64,000 nt of DNA, from assembly GCF_028867965.1 (NCBI RefSeq), contig NZ_JAPQNT010000002.1, forward strand, positions 186,001 through 250,000. The letters run 5' to 3'. Position 1 is the first letter of the stretch; the number at the start of each line of letters is the position of its first letter. This document shows positions 52,786 through 61,719 of this stretch, one piece after another. The stretch comes from Flavobacterium sp. SUN046 (GTDB lineage Bacteria; Bacteroidota; Bacteroidia; Flavobacteriales; Flavobacteriaceae). The notes under the pieces are model-generated. The model was not told the DNA's origin, did no database searches, and saw nothing but the letters and a program-made list of their open reading frames with translations. The translations under genes and the position numbers were made by a program.

Positions 52786-53916
52786 ATGAAAAAATCTTTA
52801 ACTTTCTTTAGCTTCTTTATTTTTATTGTAATTTCAAATAATTCATTTGCTCAAAAAAAGAGTAAATCAATTGATGAAAATTATCTTATTGGAACTTATA
52901 CTGATAACGCTTCGCAAGGAATAAATGTAATTAAATTTGATGCAAAATCGAAACAAATTAAGTTGCTATCTACAGTTTTAGGTGTTGAAAATCCATCGTT
53001 TGTAATCACTAATAATTCCAAAACAATTGTAGTAGCAGTTGAAGAAATAGCTAGTGAAAATGGTGGTAAAGTGACTTCTTTCTATTATAATAAAAAAGCT
53101 AAAACGTTTATCAAAATCAATTCGTTCAACACCAAAGGAAATCATCCGTGTACGGTTGCGTTTAGTCCAAAAGAGGATTTTGTTTTAGTCGGTAATTATT
53201 CTGGTGGAAACTTGAGCGTTTTTCCAATTGATGCAAAAGGTAAATTGTCTGAAATGAGTAATTTCATTCAATATGAAGGCAAAAGTGCGAATGTTGAACG
53301 TCAAGAAAAACCGCATGTGCATTGCATTGCTTTTCATCCGAAAGAAAATATAATTGCCGTTGCCGATTTAGGAACTGATGCTATCGAACTGATTCCATTT
53401 GATGAAAATTCAAAAACTTTTTTGCAAAACGAAAAGGCACTTTCTACTAAAGTTGCTGCTGGTTCTGGACCGCGACATTTGGTTTGGAATAAAGCTGGAA
53501 CAATCTTGTATGTTACTTTTGAACTTACAAATGAAGTTGGTGTTTTTCAACATAAAGATGGTAAATTAACCCAAATTCAAACTTTAGCATTGACTAATCC
53601 GACTAAATCTGGTTCGGCTGCCGAATTGCGTTTGAGTAATGATGGACAATTTTTGTATGCTTCTGTTCGCGGAAATGACAATCAAATTGTTGTTATGAAA
53701 ACTGATAATTTAGGAAAGTTTAATGTTATTCAAACTATAAAAACGGCTTCGATGCCACGGAATTTTATCTTGACTAAAAATCAAAAAAACATTTTGGTTG
53801 CTACTCAAGGTTCTAACTTGATTTCGGTATTTGATAGGAATGAAAAAACTGGTTTACTAACAGCAACTTCTAATGAAATTACCATTAACAAACCAGTTTA
53901 TTTGTTTCCTTTTTAA
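52786..53916 (+). CDS. Lactonase-family (6-phosphogluconolactonase-like) beta-propeller, secreted
   Basis: 376 residues with signal peptide (to about residue 24, NNSFAQKK). The seven-bladed propeller of the YbhE/Pgl-type family shows YLIGTYTDNASQGINVIKF, NPSFVITNNSKTIVVAVEE, GNHPCTVAFSPKEDFVLVGNYSG, PHVHCIAFHPKENIIAVADLG and GSGPRHLVWNKAGTILYVTF. It may open aldonolactones made by dehydrogenase side reactions. It lies just downstream of the terminator and is the outermost gene of the locus; its stop is two bases from the convergent lipoprotein gene. Confidence 0.92.
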   Translation: MKKSLTFFSFFIFIVISNNSFAQKKSKSIDENYLIGTYTDNASQGINVIKFDAKSKQIKLLSTVLGVENPSFVITNNSKTIVVAVEEIASENGGKVTSFYYNKKAKTFIKINSFNTKGNHPCTVAFSPKEDFVLVGNYSGGNLSVFPIDAKGKLSEMSNFIQYEGKSANVERQEKPHVHCIAFHPKENIIAVADLGTDAIELIPFDENSKTFLQNEKALSTKVAAGSGPRHLVWNKAGTILYVTFELTNEVGVFQHKDGKLTQIQTLALTNPTKSGSAAELRLSNDGQFLYASVRGNDNQIVVMKTDNLGKFNVIQTIKTASMPRNFILTKNQKNILVATQGSNLISVFDRNEKTGLLTATSNEITINKPVYLFPF

Positions 53917-53918
53917 GC

Positions 53919-55103
53919 TTATCTTCTAATTTTATTTTGTGTAATTACGCCTTTTAATTTATTTTTCAAATCTTCTCCAGAATCGGAAACCATTTGTTCA
54001 TTACTCGGAAACGGAACGGCTCTTTGGTCGAAAAAAGTTAGATAACTATCATCACATGCCGCCCTTTCGCCGTTGTATTTGGCATAAGTGTGTTCGAAAA
54101 CAAACTCGCTAGCCAACGGAAAGGTTTCAATTAATTGATTGGTTCTAAAGTCGATATAGTCAACTTTAGCAGTAACTTGAACCGATTTGAATTGTTTGAA
54201 TTCATAAACTGTAGCTTTTATGGTTTTAAAATTATCTACTCTTATCGGATTTCCTTTATCGTCTTTTACTTGATTTCCATTGGCATCCAATAATGGTTTT
54301 GTTCCGTCTTTTACTTGTTTTTCTTTGTAAAATTCTTTCTCTTTTACTTGTTCAGGAGAAATATTTATTTGACGAAAGTTAACAATTAAACCATAATCAT
54401 AGTTAATTCCTTTTATTTTATTGCTGTGATAAACGGTCCATTTATCATTCAATCCGAAAGTACTAAAATCTAATAAATCATTTTCTAGTCGAATAGGAAT
54501 GACCATATTGGTTTCGTTTTTTGTGTAAACGCTAACGAAATCGGTTCCTTTTAATTGTGCTTCATCCATTAAACTAGCCACATCTTTATAACCTGGATTT
54601 AATTGATTTAGGTAAACTAAATCATCATAAGCTCTGCGGAAACTCATCTTATCTTTAGTTGCCAAAAGTGCTTTAGAATTGTCATACAAATGTTTGGCTA
54701 ACGCATTTTTACTACTAATAATTTGATCTGAATAGTCATCCATCGGAAAAATAGCGTTTCTACCTTCTTTTATTAATCGTAACGGAAGTAAAGGTTTTAT
54801 TAATTCTTGACGGTTATTCAATTGCAAATAACTGTTGTAAATTTTTTCAGCATTACTCGGATTCGCATCTTTGAACCACATATTGATGTTTTGCAAATCG
54901 CGCTCTTTAGCTTTAGCAAAAGCTTCTTCCAAAAGATAAATGTAATCTTGTTTTCCTTTGGCTTCTTTTCTATTTCTTAAACCTTCAACGGCTGTTTGAA
55001 TTGCAGCATCATAATCGCCAGAAGTTAAAGATTCTCTTGTTTGTCTAACACCACAAGATGTGATGAGTACAAAAAAGGTTAGTAGTAATGTAGTTTTTTT
55101 CAT
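53919..55103 (-). CDS. Lipoprotein of unknown function with TPR-like N-terminal region
   Basis: 394 residues. Lipobox LITSCGVR at the N-terminus; residues about 25-180 are helical with repeat-like spacing (SLTSGDYDAAIQTAVEGLRN). The C-terminal half (about 195-390) is beta-rich with TVYHSNKIKGINYDYG and ERAACDDSYLTFFDQRAVPF. It looks like a conserved flavobacterial outer membrane lipoprotein; function unknown. Convergent with the lactonase gene with a two-base gap. Confidence 0.8.
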   Translation of the reverse strand: MKKTTLLLTFFVLITSCGVRQTRESLTSGDYDAAIQTAVEGLRNRKEAKGKQDYIYLLEEAFAKAKERDLQNINMWFKDANPSNAEKIYNSYLQLNNRQELIKPLLPLRLIKEGRNAIFPMDDYSDQIISSKNALAKHLYDNSKALLATKDKMSFRRAYDDLVYLNQLNPGYKDVASLMDEAQLKGTDFVSVYTKNETNMVIPIRLENDLLDFSTFGLNDKWTVYHSNKIKGINYDYGLIVNFRQINISPEQVKEKEFYKEKQVKDGTKPLLDANGNQVKDDKGNPIRVDNFKTIKATVYEFKQFKSVQVTAKVDYIDFRTNQLIETFPLASEFVFEHTYAKYNGERAACDDSYLTFFDQRAVPFPSNEQMVSDSGEDLKNKLKGVITQNKIRR

Positions 55104-55329
55104 GGTGTATAGTTTTAGAGTTTATACTAGCGATTATGCAAATATAAAGCCAAAAATTAATTTTAAATGAAAAGTAATTGAAAGTTTTGGGAGAATAAAA
55201 AATTAGGAGTTAAAAAAAATAGTATAATTTATTTTTGTAGTTCGTTCAGAATATGATTCAATTTTGAACTAATATTTTATATATTTGATAGAACAAAAAT
55301 GTTTTTAACATGATATTTTTTTAAATAAA

Positions 55330-55647
55330 ATGAAAAAAGTAATAATTGCTTTTCTAGTATTTTTAGTTATTTTCATTTATTATAAAATTGAAAATAGGTA
55401 TGTTCAATTTTATCCCATAAAGTATGAAAATGAAAAGTTCGTCATTGAGAAATATAAAATTTCTAAGAATTATTACAATAATTTAGAAAAAGTTTTACTT
55501 TTTAACAATGTCAAGTTCAAAATAGAAAATGATAAAATATTTGTTAAATATTCATTGTACAATGATTTAGATTTATGTTTTAATTTTTCTAAAAAGGCCA
55601 AGGATATTAATTGGTTTAAATTACAAAAAATACATTACGTGAAATAA
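55330..55647 (+). CDS. Small membrane-anchored protein, unknown
   Basis: 105 residues; an N-terminal hydrophobic segment (VIIAFLVFLVIFIYYKI) could be a signal anchor or uncleaved signal peptide, followed by a Lys/Asn/Tyr-rich soluble part with no known motif. AT-rich even for this genome. No clear homologue recognised. Confidence 0.6.
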   Translation: MKKVIIAFLVFLVIFIYYKIENRYVQFYPIKYENEKFVIEKYKISKNYYNNLEKVLLFNNVKFKIENDKIFVKYSLYNDLDLCFNFSKKAKDINWFKLQKIHYVK

Positions 55648-55762
55648 TCAAATTAATATGGATTTGGAGCTTAGTAGCTGTAAAGCTATTTTTTTCAAAT
55701 GAATGTTTGCATTGTTGATTTAATTTGTATACAACCTTTAGAATAATTAAAATGAATATAAA

Positions 55763-56248
55763 ATGAAGAAACAAATTATTTATTTGATTTTAACTTTTAT
55801 CATTTATGTAAAAAGTTTTGGACAACAAGATATTATTTACTACAAAAAGGGTATAGAAGTAGTCTTTGATAGCATATCAGCTGAAAATCCAAAATTTAAA
55901 ATATTTTTAACAAGCGAATATCCAATATTTAATATTTCAAAAGATCCATTTGGAGGATTTATTTGTAATATTAATTTTGATAATTTAAAACAAAAAAAAC
56001 TAAATAGCACAAAAATTATTATTCCTAGTAAGTATAAAAACAGCCTAATAAGAAATAATTTTTTTAATAGATTAATTTATGGTAGTAAATTAGTTGAATT
56101 ATATGTTGCTGTTCTATATGAAGATTCTAACAGTATTTTGTTCAGAGCAAATATATATGGAAAAGAAGGAGGCACTTTTATATTTATAAAATTTAAAATA
56201 AACTCTTCAGAAATAGAAGAATTTTGTAAAGCATATTCTATCTACTAA
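55763..56248 (+). CDS. Secreted protein of unknown function
   Basis: 161 residues with signal peptide (MKKQIIYLILTFIIYVKSFGQ). The body (DIIYYKKGIEVVFDSIS, DPFGGFICNINFDNLKQKK, YIAVLYEDS-like strand, FIKFKINSSEIEEF) has beta strands and no known motif. Strongly AT-rich; probably lineage-specific. It and the preceding gene form a pair of small orphans before a terminator. Confidence 0.62.
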   Translation: MKKQIIYLILTFIIYVKSFGQQDIIYYKKGIEVVFDSISAENPKFKIFLTSEYPIFNISKDPFGGFICNINFDNLKQKKLNSTKIIIPSKYKNSLIRNNFFNRLIYGSKLVELYVAVLYEDSNSILFRANIYGKEGGTFIFIKFKINSSEIEEFCKAYSIY

Positions 56249-56344
56249 GTTAAGTACTCGAGGTATTGCTTAAAAGTTAGTGACAAACTTATTTTAATAT
56301 TTAACTTTCTGAAAAACATTAAATAAAGTAAATTTAAAGTTTAA

Positions 56345-56371
56345 AGGCAAGCTGTATAGTTTGCTTTTTTT
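56345..56371 (+). terminator. Terminator after the orphan pair
   Basis: GCAAGC/GTTTGC stem (one G-T pair) with a TGTATA loop and seven T residues. The rest of the 300-base gene-free stretch 56249-56548 holds this hairpin, the repeat cluster at 56420 and no ORF. Confidence 0.6.
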
Positions 56372-56419
56372 ATAATCATAAATTAAATAAATTACATTTT
56401 AACAAAAGACAAAATCAAC

Positions 56420-56486
56420 CCAGCCCTGATGCAAGTGAAAAACCTCGCTAGTCATTGCGAGGCACGAAGCAATCTTAGCGAGTTTT
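56420..56486. repeat. Composite repeat cluster with nested inverted repeats
   Basis: A block resembling the dispersed element at 7906 (AGCCCTGATGCAAGTGAAAA) abuts a GTCATTGCGAGGCACGAAGC + AATC palindrome (56451-56475), itself enclosed by arms AACCTCGCTA (56441-56450) and TAGCGAGTTT (56476-56485). The GTCATTGCGAGG...GAAGCAATC design recurs in Bacteroidota genomes. Confidence 0.68.
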
Positions 56487-56548
56487 GGAAAAGCAGTAGG
56501 AATAAGGTTTGCAAAAACTCACAAACCATTCACTTCTTAAAAAAAAAA

Positions 56549-57832
56549 TTATTTTCTAACAAAAGGCGGTAACAATTTACTGGAAACTTCGCCAAAACCA
56601 ATTCTTACAGCACTATTTTGGCAAAAACCTTTCATGATAACGGTATCATTATCATTGATGAATTTTCGCTCAGAACCATCGTTCATTTTTATTGGATTTT
56701 TTCCGCTCCAAGTTAGTTCAAGCATCGAGCCATAACTGTCTTCGGTTGGACCAGAAATAGTTCCTGAACCCATCATATCGCCCGAATTTACGCGGCAACC
56801 ATTAGAAGTATGGTGCGTTAATTGCTGTGACATTGACCAATACATGTATTTAAAATTAGATTTTGAAACTAATGTTGGCGTTGCATTTTCAGGCTCAATA
56901 TAAACTTCTAAGTTAATATCGTAAGCGTGTTTTCCTTTTTGTTGCAAATAGGGAAGTGGCGTAGGCTCTTGTTTTGGTCCTTTAACTCTAAAAGGTTCTA
57001 AGGCGTCCATAGTTACTATCCAAGGTGAAATTGATGAAGCAAAGTTTTTAGCTAAAAACGGTCCAAGTGGCACATATTCCCATTTTTGAATGTCTCTTGC
57101 GCTCCAATCGTTCAATAAAACCATTCCGAAAATATAATCTTCCGACTCATTAATAGGCACATTTTCGCCCATTATATTGACATCAGTTGTAATAAAAGCA
57201 GTTTCTAGTTCAAAATCTACCAATCGTGACGGACCAAAACTAGGCGTTGTTTCGCCATTAGGTAATGTTTGACCCATTGGACGATGTACCGGAATTCCGG
57301 ACGGAACAATAGTAGAACTTCTTCCATGATAACCAACCGGAATGTGTAACCAATTGGGCAGTAAAGCATTTTCGGGATCACGAAACATTTTTCCTACATT
57401 GGTAGCATGTTCTTTACTGGAATAAAAATCGGTGTAATCTCCAATTTGAACAGGTAAAAGCATTTCGATATCGTTGATTTCAAAAATAACTACATCAATA
57501 TGTTCTTTATTATCTCTTAATTTCGGATTGTTAGCATCAAATAATTCTGCCAAACGATTGCGCACTAATCGCCATGTTTTTTTTCCGTCAGATATAAAAT
57601 CGTTTAAGGTGTCTTGCATGAACATATCGTCGGTTAATTCGATTCCGTCAAAGTATCCTAATTGTTGTAAAGCGCCCATATCAATGGCAGAATCACCAAT
57701 TCTTGTTCCGATTGTTATGACATCTTCTTTGGTAAGAAAAACTCCAAAAGGAATATTTTGAATAGGAAAATCATTGTTTTCTGGAACGTTTATCCATGAA
57801 GTTCTGCTTGGGTCGTTTGCTATATTTGGCAT
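56549..57832 (-). CDS. fahA: Fumarylacetoacetase
   Basis: 427 residues, the full FAH length. WINVPENNDFPIQNIPFGVF (N-terminal SH3-like domain), then the catalytic core HATNVGKMFRDPENALLPNW, IPVGYHGRSSTIVPSG, FELETAFITTDVN, NDWSARDIQKWEYVPLGPFL and SGDMMGSGTISGPTEDSYGS, all hallmarks. It cleaves fumarylacetoacetate to fumarate and acetoacetate in tyrosine/phenylalanine breakdown. It is divergent from glyA with a 112-base control region. Confidence 0.98.
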   Translation of the reverse strand: MPNIANDPSRTSWINVPENNDFPIQNIPFGVFLTKEDVITIGTRIGDSAIDMGALQQLGYFDGIELTDDMFMQDTLNDFISDGKKTWRLVRNRLAELFDANNPKLRDNKEHIDVVIFEINDIEMLLPVQIGDYTDFYSSKEHATNVGKMFRDPENALLPNWLHIPVGYHGRSSTIVPSGIPVHRPMGQTLPNGETTPSFGPSRLVDFELETAFITTDVNIMGENVPINESEDYIFGMVLLNDWSARDIQKWEYVPLGPFLAKNFASSISPWIVTMDALEPFRVKGPKQEPTPLPYLQQKGKHAYDINLEVYIEPENATPTLVSKSNFKYMYWSMSQQLTHHTSNGCRVNSGDMMGSGTISGPTEDSYGSMLELTWSGKNPIKMNDGSERKFINDNDTVIMKGFCQNSAVRIGFGEVSSKLLPPFVRK

Positions 57833-57944
57833 ATCTGAGTTGTTGATTTGTTGTTGAAAAAAATGTAATCAAATATATCATTTAGAATTTATTTGACAAA
57901 CATATTTTGTAATTTTGAAAAGTTTTTAACGAAAATCAAAAAAA

Positions 57945-59219
57945 ATGCAACGCGACGAACAAATTTTTGACTTAATTCTTGACGAACAAGACAGACAAAT
58001 ACATGGAATAGAGCTTATTGCCTCTGAAAACTTTGTTAGCGACCAAGTAATGGAAGCTGCAGGTTCTTGTTTAACCAATAAATATGCCGAAGGATATCCC
58101 GGAAAACGATATTACGGAGGTTGTGAAGTAGTAGATATTGTTGAACAAATAGCTATTGATAGAGCCAAAGCTTTATTTGGTGCAGAATATGTAAACGTGC
58201 AACCACACTCAGGTTCACAAGCAAATACGGCTGTTTTTGCCGCTTGTTTAAAACCTGGCGATAAGATTTTAGGATTCGATTTATCTCATGGCGGACATTT
58301 AACTCACGGTTCACCAGTAAATTTTTCAGGTAGATTGTACACGCCAAGTTTTTATGGTGTTGAACCAGAAACTGGACAATTTGATTATGATAAAATTCAA
58401 GCAATTGCAACTAAAGAGCAACCAAAAATGATTATTGCTGGAGCTTCTGCTTACTGTCGTGATATGGATTTTAAGCGTTTTAGAGAAATTGCAGATAGTG
58501 TTGGCGCTTTGTTATTGGCTGATATTTCGCATCCAGCTGGTTTGATTGCTAAAGGATTGATGAATGATCCAATTCCGCATTGCCATATTGTAACCACTAC
58601 AACTCACAAAACATTACGCGGACCAAGAGGCGGAATGATTATGATGGGAAAAGATTTTGAAAATCCGTGGGGTTTAACCACTCCAAAAGGTGAAATTAGA
58701 ATGATGTCTCATGTTTTAGATATGGCAGTTTTTCCTGGAAATCAAGGCGGACCATTAATGCATATTATTGCTGCTAAAGCAATTGCGTTTGGTGAATGTT
58801 TGACAGATGAATTCTTTAGATATGCTGTTCAAGTTCAAAAAAATGCTAAAGCCATGGCCGAAGCTTTCAATAAAAGAGGTTACAAATTAATTTCAGGTGG
58901 AACCGACAATCACATGATGTTAATAGATTTAAGAAATAAAAATATTACCGGAAAAGAAGCTGAAAACGCATTAGTGAAAGCAGAAATAACGGTAAATAAA
59001 AATATGGTTCCTTTTGATGATAAGTCGCCTTTTGTAACATCAGGAATTCGAATTGGAACTCCGGCAATTACCACAAGAGGTTTGGTAGAAGAAGATATGG
59101 AAACTGTTGTTGCCTTTATTGATAAAGTATTAATGAACCATACAAACGAGGCTATCATTGAAGAAGTTGCTGATGAAGTGAACGACATGATGAGCGAAAG
59201 AGCAATGTTTGTGTTTTAA
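57945..59219 (+). CDS. glyA: Serine hydroxymethyltransferase
   Basis: 424 residues. [72 protein letters not shown] and the PLP-lysine motif [17 protein letters not shown] are diagnostic. It makes glycine and 5,10-methylene-THF from serine. The 112-base intergenic gap is too short for a typical glycine riboswitch and none was seen. A terminator follows. Confidence 0.99.
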   Translation: MQRDEQIFDLILDEQDRQIHGIELIASENFVSDQVMEAAGSCLTNKYAEGYPGKRYYGGCEVVDIVEQIAIDRAKALFGAEYVNVQPHSGSQANTAVFAACLKPGDKILGFDLSHGGHLTHGSPVNFSGRLYTPSFYGVEPETGQFDYDKIQAIATKEQPKMIIAGASAYCRDMDFKRFREIADSVGALLLADISHPAGLIAKGLMNDPIPHCHIVTTTTHKTLRGPRGGMIMMGKDFENPWGLTTPKGEIRMMSHVLDMAVFPGNQGGPLMHIIAAKAIAFGECLTDEFFRYAVQVQKNAKAMAEAFNKRGYKLISGGTDNHMMLIDLRNKNITGKEAENALVKAEITVNKNMVPFDDKSPFVTSGIRIGTPAITTRGLVEEDMETVVAFIDKVLMNHTNEAIIEEVADEVNDMMSERAMFVF

Positions 59220-59246
59220 TAAATTGTTAATAAAACTCTTAATAAC

Positions 59247-59283
59247 AACCTTTGTAGTCTAATCTCTACAAAGGTTTTTTTAT
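59247..59283 (+). terminator. Terminator after glyA
   Basis: AACCTTTGTAG/CTACAAAGGTT is a perfect 11-pair stem followed by a run of T residues. Confidence 0.92.
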
Positions 59284-59333
59284 TAATTTTATAAATCAAT
59301 TACGATACTAATTAATATCTAGTAAATTGAATT

Positions 59334-61607
59334 ATGAAAAAATTAACACTACTTTTAGTATTATTTTTTGTACAAGTTATTTATTCACAGCAAGCTAATA
59401 CGTATCATGTAGTTGCTAGTGGAGAAACTTTATCTTCTATAGCACAAAAGTATAAAGTTACTCCTTATGATATCATAAAATTAAATCCTAAAGCAGTTGA
59501 TGGAATCAATGAGAAAGAGGTTTTAATAATACCAAGATCATTAGTAGAACCAACGACTAAATCGGTAGAAAATAAAATTTCAAATTCTTCTGTTGGTTCA
59601 AATAAAAATCAAAATATTTTAATTCATATTGTTCAGTCTAAAGAAACAAAATTTGGATTGTCAAAAAGTTACGGAATTTCAATTCAAGAATTAGAAACTC
59701 AAAATCCGCATATTGTAAATGGTTTACAAGTTGGACAAAAGCTTGAAATTAAAGGTACTACTACTAATTTTAAACAGAATTTATTGGAATCAAATAAATT
59801 GAGTTCGTTTAATTCAAAATTTGATTACACCGTTTTACCAGGTGAAACTTTGTACGGAATATCCAAAAGAAACGGAATTACAGTTGATGAATTAACAAAA
59901 GCAAATAGTACCGTTTTAAATGGAATTTTAAAAAGCGGTCAAAAATTGAGCATTCCTGTTAGAGGTGAAAGTGGAAGTTTGAATAATTCAATTGTTACAT
60001 CTAATAATTCAAAATACCATTTGGTTGAACCAAAAGAAACTAAATTTGGACTTTCTAAAAAATATGGAGTTACTATCGAACAATTGGAAACTTTAAATCC
60101 GCAAATTGTTAAAGGTCTTCAAATAGGTCAAAAACTTATACTTCCGAATTCTTATTCTGGAACTGATTTTACATCTACTAAAGTTGAAATTGCAAAAGTT
60201 TCAGAAAATAAAGTTGAGAATAAACCTTCAGTTATTATTTCAAATCAAGAATACATAGATTATGAAGTTCAGCCTAAAGAAACTCTTTTCGGATTATCAA
60301 AAAAAGCAGGAATGACTACTACAGATTTTATTGATTTGAATCCAAAATTGTCACAATCTGTACAAATAGGAATGATTGTCAAAATGCCAAAAAATGGTGT
60401 AAGCCCAACAGAAAAAGCTACTACTAAAGAAGTTTCTAAAGTTGTTACTGAAAAAGTAATTCCCATTACAAATTCTGATAAAAACAATATAATTTCCAAT
60501 TCAAAATACAAAGACTTAACCACTACAATTGATAAATCAGTTCGCAAAAAAGTTACTTTTGTTTTGCCTTTTAGTGAAGTGAAATATCAAGAATATGTAT
60601 CAAAATCTCCTCAATTTAATGAAGTTAATGATGATTTTATTAAAAGAAATTTAGAGTTGTATTCAGGTGCTCTAAAAGCTATCGATTCGGCTAAAACTTT
60701 AGGATTAAATGTTGAAATTAAAACTATTGAATTGCAAAATGATGCAACTAATGTTGTTGTTGATTCGTTGTCTAACAATGAAATTATATCGCAATCTAAT
60801 GCGTTGATTTTGCCTTATTATGATTTACATGCTGAATATTTAGCTTCTAAAATCAATTCAAAAAATATTCCTGTTGTAACTACTCAATTGACAAATCAGC
60901 TTGAAGGAGTTTCTAATTTATATGTAGCAGTTCCATCAGACAGAGCCATTCGAAATACTATTCTAGATTATTTGAAATCTAAAAATGCCAATACGATTGT
61001 AGTTAATAGTACCAATCGAATTCAAAGTAAGAATTCAATTTCAGAGCTTTATTCAGATGCTAAATTTGTAAAAGTATCCGATAGAAACGTTGTCGATATT
61101 GAAGATTTAAAAACATTATTAGTCAAAGGAAAATTGAATTATGTCATTTTAGATACCGATAAAAGTAGTATGATAATTAGTACAACAAACACATTATTAA
61201 ATGAATCGTCTGAATTTCAAATTCAAATTGTTGTTTTGGATGAAGCTTTGTTAAGTAGCTACACTAACATTTCGTCAATTAGAATGAATATTCTTAAAAT
61301 GATTTATCCATCATATAATTCGATAGATAAAGCTGCAAAAATGGGAGCTTCTATTCAAAAAATAGCACCAAAAAGCGATGATGAAATCAATCAAAATTAT
61401 GTGATTGGTTTCGATATGACTTTAGATACTCTTTTACGATTATCACAAAGCAAAGATTTTGAATCTTCAACAAATGAAGATGTTACTGAATGTATTAAAT
61501 TAAGATTTGAATATAAAAAAGATAAATTTAGTAGTAATGTAAATCAAGGATTTTATATTCTTCAACATGATACTGACGGCAAGATTAAAGTGTTAACTAA
61601 TGATTGA
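59334..61607 (+). CDS. Secreted multi-LysM protein with periplasmic-binding-like domain
   Basis: 757 residues with signal peptide (cleavage after YSQ, residue 19). Five LysM peptidoglycan-binding repeats of about 44 residues lie at about 24-67, 97-139, 164-208, 229-272 and 306-349 (e.g. YHVVASGETLSSIAQKYKV, DYTVLPGETLYGISKRNGI). Residues about 395-757 resemble a type-1 periplasmic-binding/ABC substrate-binding fold (VTFVLPFSEVKYQEY, AVPSDRAIRNTILDYLKS). Likely bound to the cell wall and involved in envelope integrity; the ligand is unknown. Confidence 0.9.
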   Translation: MKKLTLLLVLFFVQVIYSQQANTYHVVASGETLSSIAQKYKVTPYDIIKLNPKAVDGINEKEVLIIPRSLVEPTTKSVENKISNSSVGSNKNQNILIHIVQSKETKFGLSKSYGISIQELETQNPHIVNGLQVGQKLEIKGTTTNFKQNLLESNKLSSFNSKFDYTVLPGETLYGISKRNGITVDELTKANSTVLNGILKSGQKLSIPVRGESGSLNNSIVTSNNSKYHLVEPKETKFGLSKKYGVTIEQLETLNPQIVKGLQIGQKLILPNSYSGTDFTSTKVEIAKVSENKVENKPSVIISNQEYIDYEVQPKETLFGLSKKAGMTTTDFIDLNPKLSQSVQIGMIVKMPKNGVSPTEKATTKEVSKVVTEKVIPITNSDKNNIISNSKYKDLTTTIDKSVRKKVTFVLPFSEVKYQEYVSKSPQFNEVNDDFIKRNLELYSGALKAIDSAKTLGLNVEIKTIELQNDATNVVVDSLSNNEIISQSNALILPYYDLHAEYLASKINSKNIPVVTTQLTNQLEGVSNLYVAVPSDRAIRNTILDYLKSKNANTIVVNSTNRIQSKNSISELYSDAKFVKVSDRNVVDIEDLKTLLVKGKLNYVILDTDKSSMIISTTNTLLNESSEFQIQIVVLDEALLSSYTNISSIRMNILKMIYPSYNSIDKAAKMGASIQKIAPKSDDEINQNYVIGFDMTLDTLLRLSQSKDFESSTNEDVTECIKLRFEYKKDKFSSNVNQGFYILQHDTDGKIKVLTND

Positions 61608-61719
61608 TTTTTATCGATTAACGGTTGCTTATATTGTTTAATTTTGAAAGATTGTCTTGTAAATAGTTATTAATTGTAGCTGCTGTTTTAATTGCAGTTA
61701 AAAAACGAGAGTTTGACTT

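Noticed and set aside
57833..57944. Possible glycine riboswitch before glyA
   Set aside because: The gap is only 112 bases and shared with fahA; no conserved glycine-aptamer core could be found.
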